From contig JAVKOQ010000034.1 of NCBI GenBank assembly GCA_031835245.1, positions 87,501 through 151,500 of the forward strand: a stretch of DNA of 64,000 nucleotides. Reading direction: 5' to 3'. Position 1 is the first letter of the stretch, and the number at the start of each line of letters is the position of its first letter. The translations under genes were made by a program, and so were the position numbers. This DNA comes from Balamuthia mandrillaris (Eukaryota > Discosea > Longamoebia > Balamuthiidae). Of this stretch, positions 22,841 through 30,401 are shown piece after piece. The notes below the pieces were generated by a model, which worked only from the letters and a program-made list of their open reading frames with translations, was not told the origin of the DNA and made no database searches.

Positions 22841-22990
22841 AAGAACAAGAACAAGAACAAGAACAAGAACAAGAACAAGAACAAGAACAAGAACAAGAAC
22901 AAGAACAAGAACAAGAACAAGAACAAGAACAAGAACAAGAACAAGAAGAAGAACAAGAACAAGAACAAGAACAAGAAGAACAAAAAGAAG
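22841..22990. repeat. (AAGAAC)n hexanucleotide array
   Basis: About 25 copies of a 6-bp unit, nearly perfect, between the convergent 3' ends of the UBC12-like gene and LURP copy 2. Its right flank (from about 22995 to 23060: AAGATAAGCCACAAGAAGC and the following AT-rich stretch) is repeated at 25420-25475, showing that the array belongs to a duplicated unit. Confidence 0.95.
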
Positions 22991-23094
22991 AACAAGCAGA
23001 AGATAAGCCACAAGAAGCAAGAAAAGCATCGTTTTTGTATTTCTATATAATTTAAACCGGTAAAAAGCTGGGTGCAAGAATCCTTTGCGTTCGC

Positions 23095-23825
23095 TTAGCC
23101 TTCTCTGGCAGATATCTCAAAGTTTACCAAAGCATACAATAAAAGGAGAACCCAGAGCTGCTCTTCACTGCTAACACACAAGCGAAACTCACGAGCCCTT
23201 CTGTACCATTTCTTCCGAGCAAACTGGGCCACCATTACTCCATCTTGGATGATGGTGGTTCTCGTGAGAGAATGCTTGTCAATCCGGAGGTCATCTGCTG
23301 TGCTGTCGCCCATGCCTACCCACCATTTCCTGCCTTTATTCTAGGTTTATATCTGTTAGTTGTTTGTGGAGAAAAAAAACCAATGCACATTCCACAAAGT
23401 ACATACTATGATGTTTGCAATGGGTGGGCCCTGCTTGCCTCCCTTTCTGACTTCCCATTTTGTTGAAACAGCGAAAGCGCTGGAGTAGCACTTGGCATAC
23501 GCCAACAGGTGTTCCTTGGAACCGTCAAACAGGGTATAGGAAGGTAAATAAAAGGAGTTCCCAGGTTTTGCAACAAAAGTTTTGGTGTCATCCAGGTACG
23601 CTTTATAGCTGTGACCTAGATAGCTTTCCCTTTTGTTCATGAAGAGGTCGGCGGGTCAACACACTCACAAATGGGCAAGAGAAAAAAAGGAACACGCAAC
23701 GAAATGGTGCGTTACCTCATCGTGAAAACGAGAGAACGAGAGCCATGCATTGCTTCTTCGCCATTGGAAGGGTATTCCTGCAAGGAGAAGGAGGAACCCC
23801 CACACCAGTTGTCGCTGTTGTTCAT
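23095..23825 (-). CDS. LURP-one-related protein, copy 2
   Basis: Three exons (23825-23716, 23629-23407, 23340-23095) give 192 residues plus stop, with the same intron phases as copy 1. Exon 1 is a short leader ending SLVFTM. Exon 2 carries the first half of the barrel (SYKAYLDDTKTFVAKPG, TLFDGSKEHLLAYAK, WEVRKGGKQGPPIANII). Exon 3 carries KWWVGMGDSTADDLRIDKH, VMVAQFARKKW and the terminal helix EEQLWVLLLLYALVNF. All expected elements are present, so it should be functional. It is closest to copy 3. It lies convergent to the UBC12-like gene; the pair has been duplicated as a block to 25.8-27.0 kb. Confidence 0.75.
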
Positions 23826-24095
23826 AGTTTCAGGTTTGGTTGGCGTTTTAGCGTGGAGTGCCAAAACCTCGTGGTTCTCATTTTTATATTTGGCAAACCG
23901 TTTTCCTGGAATGTCCGGGAAGAGAACCAATCTGAACTCTTCTGTTCATGTGTGTTTTAACTATGGCCTCGAGGGCGTTGGAGAGCAGAGAAAAAGAAAG
24001 ACTTGAGCAAAGGAAGATGGGCTCGAGACGACGGTGCTCTTTTTTTTTTTTTTTTCCCTCCCCTCTCCTTCTTCGTCTTGCTGCTCTCTGGCAAA

Positions 24096-24310
24096 AGGTG
24101 TGCTCCTTGCAGGTGGCTCCCAAAGACACCAACCCACGACCACAGTCAGCAGCGCGTTCCGCTTCACAGCTTTCCAGGCTCCAACTGGGCCGCCTTACCA
24201 TGGGCTCTCTACCTTCACCTCTTTCCCTCCGCTTTTGCACTCTGCCTCGGTCCTTTGCAGCTCTTCACTCCTCTTCCTCGTCGCTGTTCTTCCTTTCATC
24301 GCTGGGTCAA
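24096..24310 (+). pseudogene. Rearranged fragment of the DUF2306 membrane-protein gene
   Basis: Bases 24170-24305 match 29531-29665 of the intact DUF2306 gene with only a few differences (CCAACTGGGCCGCCTTACCA and following). Immediately to the left, 24096-24168 matches 29459-29530 of the same gene but in reverse-complement orientation. The fragment therefore contains a ~72-bp in-place inversion and lacks the rest of the gene, so it cannot encode the protein. Homology stops near 24310, where a simple-sequence GAGAGCGAAGA-type repeat begins. Confidence 0.85.
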
Positions 24311-24779
24311 TGGCACAATCCTCACTGTCGTCTTCTCTATCATTGTTGCCCTTGCTGTCATCATTGCCGTTGCTGTCATCAATGCCTTCGCGCTCCTCGC
24401 TCTCCTCGCTCTCTTCCATCTCTTTGCTGTCTTCGCTCTCTTTGCTGTCTTCGCTCTCTTTGCTGTCTTCACTCCCTGTTATGTCATTGCAGCCTTCGCG
24501 CTCATCGCTATCACCGCTGTCGTCGTTGCTATCTGCAGCTGCCCCATTGCTATTACTGCTATCTTTGTAGCTGCCATCTTCGCTCTCTGCGGTTTCGATG
24601 TCGTTTCTTTCATTGCTGTTGATGGCTCCACGCTTTTTGTTGATGTGAATATCTTCAAATAACGAACCCCAGCTGATGGAAGTGCTGTTGCATTCTTCTG
24701 TGTGAGGAGGAAAAGCCAACCCAGTGGTCCTCCCCACCACGGACGGTCCATCCTCTGCTTTCCGAGTCCGATGGTCCAT
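24195..24779 (-). CDS. Hypothetical acidic low-complexity reading frame (doubtful)
   Basis: A 194-residue frame starting at a real ATG (24779). It opens with an ordinary-looking 50-residue segment, then becomes Asp/Glu/Ser-rich with tandem EDSKESEDSKE units produced by a 15-bp DNA repeat (24380-24480). Its last ~35 residues are antisense to the DUF2306 pseudogene fragment, which argues against long-standing selection. The opposite strand is also open over the same stretch and would give a very hydrophobic Ala/Phe/Val-rich peptide (24003-24662). Neither can be chosen confidently; it may be noncoding or a de novo gene. Confidence 0.2.
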   Translation of the reverse strand: MDHRTRKAEDGPSVVGRTTGLAFPPHTEECNSTSISWGSLFEDIHINKKRGAINSNERNDIETAESEDGSYKDSSNSNGAAADSNDDSGDSDEREGCNDITGSEDSKESEDSKESEDSKEMEESEESEEREGIDDSNGNDDSKGNNDREDDSEDCAIDPAMKGRTATRKRSEELQRTEAECKSGGKEVKVESPW

Positions 24780-24895
24780 TCAAGCGACCTCATAGATTAT
24801 TTGCTTCTTCTTGTTTAAAAACAACGCACAACTGGTCTTGGCTGCTGCTGCTCTTTATAAACGCTTGTCGAACAAGAACAAGAACAAGAAGAACA

Positions 24896-25424
24896 TGAAC
24901 AAGAAGAAGCAGAACAAGAAGGAGAAGAAGAAGAAGAAGAAGAAGAAGAAGAAGAAGAAGAAGAAGAAGAAGAAGAAGAAGAAGAAGAAGAAGAAGAAGA
25001 AGAAGAAGAAGAAGAAGAAGAAGAAGAAGAAGAAGAAGAAGAAGAAGAAGAAGAAGAAGAAGAAGAAGAAGAAGAAGAAGAAGAAGAAGAAGAAGAAGAA
25101 GAAGAAGAAGAAGAAGAAGAAGAAGAAGAAGAAAAGAAGAAGAAGGAGAAGAAGAAGAAGAAGAAGAAGAAGAAGAAGAAGAAGAAGAAGAAGAAGAAGA
25201 AGAAGAAGAAGAAGAAGAAGAAGAAGAAGAAGAAGAAGAAGAAGAAGAAGAAGAAGAAGAAGAAGAAGAAGAAGAAGAAGAAGCAGAAGAACAAGAAGAA
25301 GAAGAAGAACAAGAAGAAGAACAAGAACAAGAAGAAGAAGAAGAACAAGAAGAAGAAGAAGAAGAACAAGAAGAAGAAGAAGAAGAAGAACAAGAAGAAC
25401 AAGAAGAACAAGAAGAAGAAGATA
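24896..25424. repeat. Long (AAG)n array with AAGAAC edges
   Basis: About 530 bp of nearly pure AAG, broken once by AAAAGAAG near 25132, grading at both ends into AAGAAC units. All long frames here are poly-Lys, poly-Arg, poly-Phe, poly-Leu or poly-Ser and are artefacts. The right flank (25424-25475) repeats the flank of the 22.8-kb array. Confidence 0.97.
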
Positions 25425-25509
25425 AGCCACAAGAAGCAAGAAAAGCAGCGTTTTTGTATTTCTATATAATTAAAAAAAAAAACTCTTTTTTCCAACAGGT
25501 AAAACGCTG

Positions 25510-25800
25510 GCTGTACGAATTTGTTCTTGTTCATTGTGTATCGTTCTTTTTCGCGTTCGTGTTCTTGTTCATCGTGCTTGTTTGTGTTGTTGTTCTTTGT
25601 ATATCGTTCTAGTTTTAGTTCTCGTTCTTGCTCATTGTTTATTGTTCTTGTTCTCCTTTATGTTCTTGTTCTCGTTCTTATTCTTGACCTCAAGCAGTAG
25701 CGGCGCACTTCTTGCTCTTGCTCTTGTTCTTGTTCGTGTCCTTGATTTCGTTCTTGTTCTCGTTCGCATTCTTGTTCTTGTTCTTGTTGTCATTCAAATA
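25510..25800. repeat. Degenerate GTTCTT-rich stretch, inverted relative to the AAGAAC arrays
   Basis: After a 90-bp spacer the sequence turns into imperfect GTTCTT/CTTGTT units, i.e. the reverse complement of the neighbouring AAGAAC arrays. It includes 25691-25733, which is an almost perfect inverted copy of 26041-26083. No coding potential is seen. Confidence 0.8.
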
Positions 25801-25845
25801 TTTGTGGCTTTCTCTCTTTGTTTCCCACCATAAACACTTTAAAAG

Positions 25846-26015
25846 TTGATAGTGGAAGCACAGCTTGAGCTAAACATTAAATGTACTGTTGAAACGCTCA
25901 TGGAACGCTTCACGTTACTTTTTATTGCTGTTCTTTTTCGAGATGGTTTGATAGGGCTTTTTGTGGGTATTTTTCTTATGTGTCATGTTCTCTTCTCCTG
26001 GGAACAAGAAGAACA
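25846..26015 (+). pseudogene. Degenerate fragment of the UBC12-like gene
   Basis: The stretch aligns with the second half of exon 2 and the start of intron 2 of the UBC12-like gene (about 22375-22500): EAQLELNI for GHLDLNV, then GLIGLFVGIF for GVLMGLLWLF, and the intronic TGTGTCATG..CTCTTCT. The tryptophan/proline-containing loop after the active site is scrambled and neither exon 1 nor exon 3 is found. The position of the catalytic residue is Glu, so Cys was already missing before or soon after duplication. Confidence 0.65.
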
Positions 26016-26218
26016 AGAAGAACAAGAATAACAAAAATGATAAGAACAAGAGCAAGAACAAGAAGTGCGCCGCTACTGCTTGCGGTGTGGTCATTATAGA
26101 AACAATTTTTATACCAAAAAAAAAAAACTTGTAAAAAGCAATCCGTTGCATTCACTTATCTTTTTTTATCCTGCATCACCAAATTAACCAAAGCATACAA
26201 TAACAGGAGAACCCATAG

Positions 26219-26985
26219 CTATTCTTCATTGCTGACACACATGCAAAACTCATCATTACTTTTATACCATTTCTTCTGAGCAAACCGGGCCACTGTTACT
26301 CCATTTTTGATGATGAGGGTGCTCCTTAAAGAATGCTTGTCAATCCTGAGGTCATCTGTTGTGTTCTCACCCATGCTTACCCACCATCTCTTGCCTTTGT
26401 TCTTGGGTTCATTTGTTGTTAGTTATCTATGGAAATGAACCAATGCACATTTTTAAAGACAACAACAACAACAACAACAACATAAGACAACAACAACATA
26501 AGACGACAACAACAACATAAGACAACAACAACAACATAAGACAACAACAACAACAACAACAACAAATAGTACATACTTTGATTTTTGCAATGGGTGGGCC
26601 GTGCTTGCCTCCTCGCCTAACTTCCCATTTCGGTGACTTGCCATTCAGAATGCTGGAGTAACGCTTGGCATAAGCCAACACGTTTGCCTTGGAACCGTCA
26701 TACAGTGTATAGCAAGGGAGGCCCCAGGAGGCCCCAGGTTTGGCAAGAAAGATTTTGGTGTCACCCAGGTACGCTTTATAGGTGCAAAATACACGGCTGT
26801 TTGTTTTTTTTAAATGAAGTGGTTGGAGGGGTCCACACTTGTTAGCAAAGTGCAAGTGAAACAAAAAAAAAGCCAAAGAATAGTAGATACCTCATGGAGA
26901 AAACAAGAGTACAAGAACCGCCATTGGGAGGAAATGCCGGCAAGGAGAGGGAGGAACTCCCACACGTTTTGTAGCTGTCGTTCAT
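26219..26985 (-). pseudogene. LURP-one-related copy 3 with premature TAG
   Basis: Exons 26985-26891, 26796-26577 and about 26401-26219 have intact splice sites and phases identical to copies 2 and 4. Exon 3 reads WWVSMGENTTDDLRIDKH, GVTVARFAQKKW, SNEE and then TAG (26221-26219) exactly where copy 2 has Gln (EEQLWVLLLLYALV). Beyond the stop the frame stays open (LWVLLLLYALVNLVMQ) to a second stop at 26158-26156, so a single CAG/CAA to TAG change removed the terminal core helix. The product would be 165 residues and probably misfolded. The intron between exons 2 and 3 has been expanded by an ACAACAACATAAG minisatellite. TAG is a normal stop here (NCBP3 and EFL1 end with it). Confidence 0.65.
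26458..26570. repeat. AACAAC / CATAAGAC minisatellite in LURP copy 3 intron
   Basis: Tandem AAC triplets interrupted by CATAAGAC at roughly 18-20 bp intervals; absent from the equivalent introns of the other LURP copies. Confidence 0.9.
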
Positions 26986-27077
26986 AACAAACGTTTGTTT
27001 TGTGCGGTACGAGTTTTTTGTATTCCTATTTATGTAGTTTCTTTATTTCTGTTTTCCTGGAAAGTCTTTGATTCTTA

Positions 27078-27126
27078 CCACGTGCCTGGCTGATGTTCGG
27101 CACGTGGCAATAGATGATTAATCATC
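27078..27126. promoter_or_regulatory. Two palindromic sites upstream of LURP copy 3
   Basis: CCACGTGCC (27078-27086) and GGCACGTGG (27099-27107) form a 9-bp inverted repeat with a 12-nt spacer, each arm holding a CACGTG E/G-box. Six bases further is a perfect 14-bp palindrome GATGATTAATCATC (27113-27126). They lie 93-141 bp before the copy 3 ATG. A bHLH/bZIP-type dimer site is inference. Confidence 0.45.
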
Positions 27127-27700
27127 AATTTCTTTATTAAAGGGAAAAGAAAGGACAAGAAAGAAAAAGAAAGAACGCCATGCGCCAGCCAGGCAAGGAG
27201 AAGCAGGAGACAGAGCGCCACCCATGTCAAAAGGTATCCATCAGCAGGAGCACGCAACAGAGAGGGAGAAAGGAGCTGATAGAGAGAGCAAAAAAAAAAA
27301 TCAGCACAACGGGAAGAGAAATGAAAGTGATACGTGTCGCGGTTGCCGCTCGTGGAACAGCGGTCTCTTCAGTCTCTGTGAGTGTGAAGCAAAATAAAAA
27401 TAAGGAAGAGGGAAGAAAAAAAAAAGAGGCAAAGGTTCCGCCAAGCCCATGAGCCTGTCGCCGTTTTGCTTGCTTGGAAAGCGGAACTGTCTCCTCTCTT
27501 CTCTCGCCTCCTTCGATGCTGCCTGAAAGCCCAGAGCGGCCAAGTCTTCCTTCAAACTGATCAGGAAGTCAGCGTTCGGCGGTGTTCGGCGGTGAGACGT
27601 CTATGCCGCCACATCAAGGACACTCGATGAAACACCGTTTTGTTGTTTTGCCATGTTACTGTGCATTGTTTGCTTGAGCTAGAGCAAGAACAAACTGTGT
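27127..27700. other. Region between LURP copies 3 and 4, nothing assigned
   Basis: About 570 bp. A minus-strand segment 27555-27430 reads like a short helical peptide (KEDLAALGFQAASKEAREER) but has no upstream start or acceptable exon partners that I could find. The right part (27570-27600) has a short direct repeat GTTCGGCG. No confident gene. Confidence 0.3.
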
Positions 27701-27707
27701 GTTTTAA

Positions 27708-28450
27708 CTACAAATTGTCCTCCATCATGCGCTTGACCAGAGAGCACAACAGCAGGAGAACCCACACGTGTTCTCCTTTTCTCACCAACAGCGTGAACCT
27801 GCTGGTACCCATTCTTTGCTTTCGGGCAATCTGCGCCACCGCTGCTCCGTTTTTGATGATGGGAATGGAAGTGCAGCAGGCACAAGGGTTGTCAATGCGC
27901 AGACGGTCCGTTTCGTTGTCCTTCATGAGCTTAACCCACCATGTTCCTGCATGCTTGGTTTCATTTTTTTGTGTTTGTTTGTTGTTGGAAGAACACACGC
28001 ACTGAACAATAGATAAAAATAACATACTGTTATGTTGGCAATGGGCACGCCGTGCTTTCCACCAAGCCTGACTTCCCATTTTGAACTTGAGGAATACCAG
28101 CGAGAGCAGCGCTTGGCATAAGCCAACAGTTTTCCTTTGGAACTATACAGCGCAAAGGAAGGTAACCCGAAGGAGGCCTGGGGCTCTGCTTCAAAAACTC
28201 GAGCGTCACCCAAGTATATTTTATGCCTGTCACTTCCCCCCCTTTGTTCAAGGAAAGGTTGTTTAACAGTGACCATGTGCAGAACAGAACCGCCAAAGAA
28301 AATGGTGCTATACCTCATCGTGAAGGTTACATTCCGAGAGGCAATCATTCCCAGGTCTTGTGCGGAATAGCCGGCAGCATTGGAGACGTGTGTTGAAGAA
28401 GGCGTCCTCCTGGACGAGGAGGAGCTCCTGGGCTTCGTCTTGCAGAACAT
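27708..28450 (-). CDS. LURP-one-related protein, copy 4
   Basis: Exons 28450-28314, 28241-28028 and 27953-27708 sum to 597 nt, 198 residues plus TAG. The Ser/Arg-rich leader (PRSSSSSRRTPSS) ends NVTFTM as in copy 2. The barrel segments are KIYLGDARVFEAEPQ, ALYSSKGKLLAYAKR, WEVRLGGKHGVPIANIT, then TWWVKLMKDNETDRLRIDN and a terminal helix HVWVLLLLCSLVKRM. The exon 2/3 boundary and phases are the same in all four copies. More diverged from copies 2 and 3 than they are from each other, so the copy 4 split predates the block duplication. Confidence 0.77.
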
Positions 28451-29074
28451 GCTTCAGTTTTCTTTTTATTTTATGACTTTTCTGGAAAGACAATGTGGGA
28501 GTTTTCCGCTCGTTGTTTGTCCTCGAGGAGTTTCCTAGCAGACCGGCAATGCGTCAATAATTATAGACATGATTTGTATGGAGAGAAGGAGAAGAGGAGG
28601 AGGTTGAGACCGGGCATTGGTGTTCGTTTTGGACCACCCTACCAACAACGAGGTTTCAAGCGATGCATGTCGCAAAACTTTTTGTAGCAAATCGCAAAGA
28701 GGGCACACCGTTCATCCCCAAGAGAGAAGTTGGCGTGGATGAAGATGAAGAAGATGAGCTAGGTTGGCGGGCGTCCATGAAGGCGTTTATTTGTTTTGTG
28801 GTTGGCAGCGACTGTAAGCTTCACCTGTCGAACAAACAGTGGTTGTTTCCTGTTGCAAGTAGGGCGTTCCCGTTCATGCTTGCTCCATTCTTGTTCACGG
28901 AGGAATTAACCACTCCTCTGCAAGAGCGGCTACAAAAGCGAGGGGAACCCTTTGTCGGTTCAGTCAAAAAACAATTGGTGGGGAGAAGAGCCCGTTTATT
29001 TCCCCGGCATTCTCCCTAGGGGGAAGGACTTCCATTCTCCTAGGAGGAACCGGGGGATTACTCTCCGTCCCTTC
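28451..29074. other. Leader region of the DUF2306 gene, possible upstream exon
   Basis: A frame open from about 28663 to 29019 (FICFVVGSDCKLHLSNKQW ... FPFMLAPFLFTEEL) and another in 28493-28687 have no recognisable domain. The stretch may be a 5' UTR, an upstream exon, or a decayed gene. It is separate from LURP copy 4, whose ATG is at 28450 on the other strand. Confidence 0.25.
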
Positions 29075-30145
29075 ATGCAAGATATAAAAACCTTCACCAT
29101 TACTATTGCTCTTTATGCTTGGATTCCTCATACAAAGACAAAAAGAAGAATGAGGTGTGCTGTTGCCGCGGCAGTCGTGGTTACTTGGGTTGCTGCTGTG
29201 CTCTGTGGTGCCTCTGCAGCCGCAGGGTTCTTGCTTGAGGGAGCTTGGACGATTGGAGGATTGGCAGCAGGAGGGTTGTTGACATCGCTGCTATGGCTTC
29301 TCTTCGACCATCGGAGGCACCGGTTCATGTTTCCAAAGTTGGCTCCAATGTTCCTTATCGCCATGGCGCTCACGCTCGTTGCCATCAATGTGGTAACATC
29401 CCTTCGTTTCATGGTTGGAGTGGAACAGGTCTTCCGCTTCGAAAGAGGCATGAACGAATCTGAAGTGGAACGAGCTGCTGACTGTGGTCGTGGGTTGGTA
29501 TCTTTGGGAGTCACCTGCAAGGAGCACACCTTTCCAGGCTCCAACTGGGCCGCCTTACCATGGGCTCTCTACCTTCACATCTTTCCCTCCGCTTTTGCAC
29601 TCTGCCTCGGTCCTTTGCAGCTCTTCACTCCTCTTCGTCGTCGCTGTTCTTCCGTTCATCGCTGGGTTGGCCGAGTGTATGCTCTCTGCGCGGTTGTGGG
29701 ATTCGTTGGATGCATACCCTTGTTGTTGACCACCAACTCCGGCTTGTTGGGCATGGCCGGCTTTCTGCTTTGGGCGATCGGTTGGATGGTTACTTTGGTC
29801 TGGGGCGTGGTGGCCGCCTGGAGCAAAAGCTATGCCACGCATCGAGGGATGGTGTTGAGGAACTACGCGTTGACCTTCTCCAGCGTGACCTTCCGCTTGT
29901 CCTGGCCGTTGTTGAGGTTCTTCACGGTCAACCAGGTGCCTGCCTACCAGATATCCGCTTGGATAGGTTGGATGTTGAACTGGTTGGCGGTCGAGATGTA
30001 CCTGGCTTTGGCCAACCAGAAGACGGTGAAGCCGCTAAATGACAACCAGAAGAAAGGTCAAACAAAGGCGAGCAAGGAACAGGAAGAAGAGAGCAGCGAG
30101 AAACGGGAGGAAGAATCCCCTGACAATGTAGATAGTGCGGTGTAA
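29075..30145 (+). CDS. DUF2306-type multi-pass membrane protein, intronless
   Basis: A single exon of 356 residues from ATG 29075 (an alternative ATG at 29150 gives 331). About seven hydrophobic helices are visible, with the DUF2306 hallmarks HRWVGRVYAL near the middle, a Trp-rich helix, and THRGMVLRNYALTFSSVTFR, the second conserved His/Arg block, in a later helix. The C-terminus is a Lys/Glu-rich cytosolic tail. Function of the family is unknown; the paired His residues recall heme-binding membrane proteins (inference). A truncated and partly inverted copy lies at 24096-24310. Absence of introns is unusual for this window and shared with the next gene. Confidence 0.8.
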   Translation: MQDIKTFTITIALYAWIPHTKTKRRMRCAVAAAVVVTWVAAVLCGASAAAGFLLEGAWTIGGLAAGGLLTSLLWLLFDHRRHRFMFPKLAPMFLIAMALTLVAINVVTSLRFMVGVEQVFRFERGMNESEVERAADCGRGLVSLGVTCKEHTFPGSNWAALPWALYLHIFPSAFALCLGPLQLFTPLRRRCSSVHRWVGRVYALCAVVGFVGCIPLLLTTNSGLLGMAGFLLWAIGWMVTLVWGVVAAWSKSYATHRGMVLRNYALTFSSVTFRLSWPLLRFFTVNQVPAYQISAWIGWMLNWLAVEMYLALANQKTVKPLNDNQKKGQTKASKEQEEESSEKREEESPDNVDSAV

Positions 30146-30401
30146 ACAAGTTCTTTGTTGTTGTTCCAGAGTTTGGTTGCCTTTGTGTTTGTACCATGTT
30201 AAGCTCACATGACTGCCATCCACACAAGCCAGCACACCGAACCAAACGATGGGAATGCGATGAGTCGCTCGTGTGAACTGTGATGAGAGAGAGCTGCCTG
30301 CCGAACTTGAACTTTCTGTTTCTCTTTGTTGCCTTGTTCATTACATGTTGTTAATATAAAACAAATAACCAAGTCACTATAAAGGACAGCAAACGAAAAC
30401 G

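Noticed and set aside
22841-25424. Hexanucleotide and triplet arrays as CRISPR or other spaced repeats
   Set aside because: Uninterrupted microsatellites without spacers in a spliced eukaryotic genome.
24811-25534. Several 190-240-codon frames (poly-Lys/Arg, poly-Phe/Ser, poly-Leu)
   Set aside because: They are translations of the AAG array in each frame, with no non-repeat protein sequence attached.
26219-26221. Alternative genetic code with TAG as Gln, explaining LURP copy 3
   Set aside because: TAG terminates NCBP3, EFL1 and LURP copy 4 at the expected C-termini.
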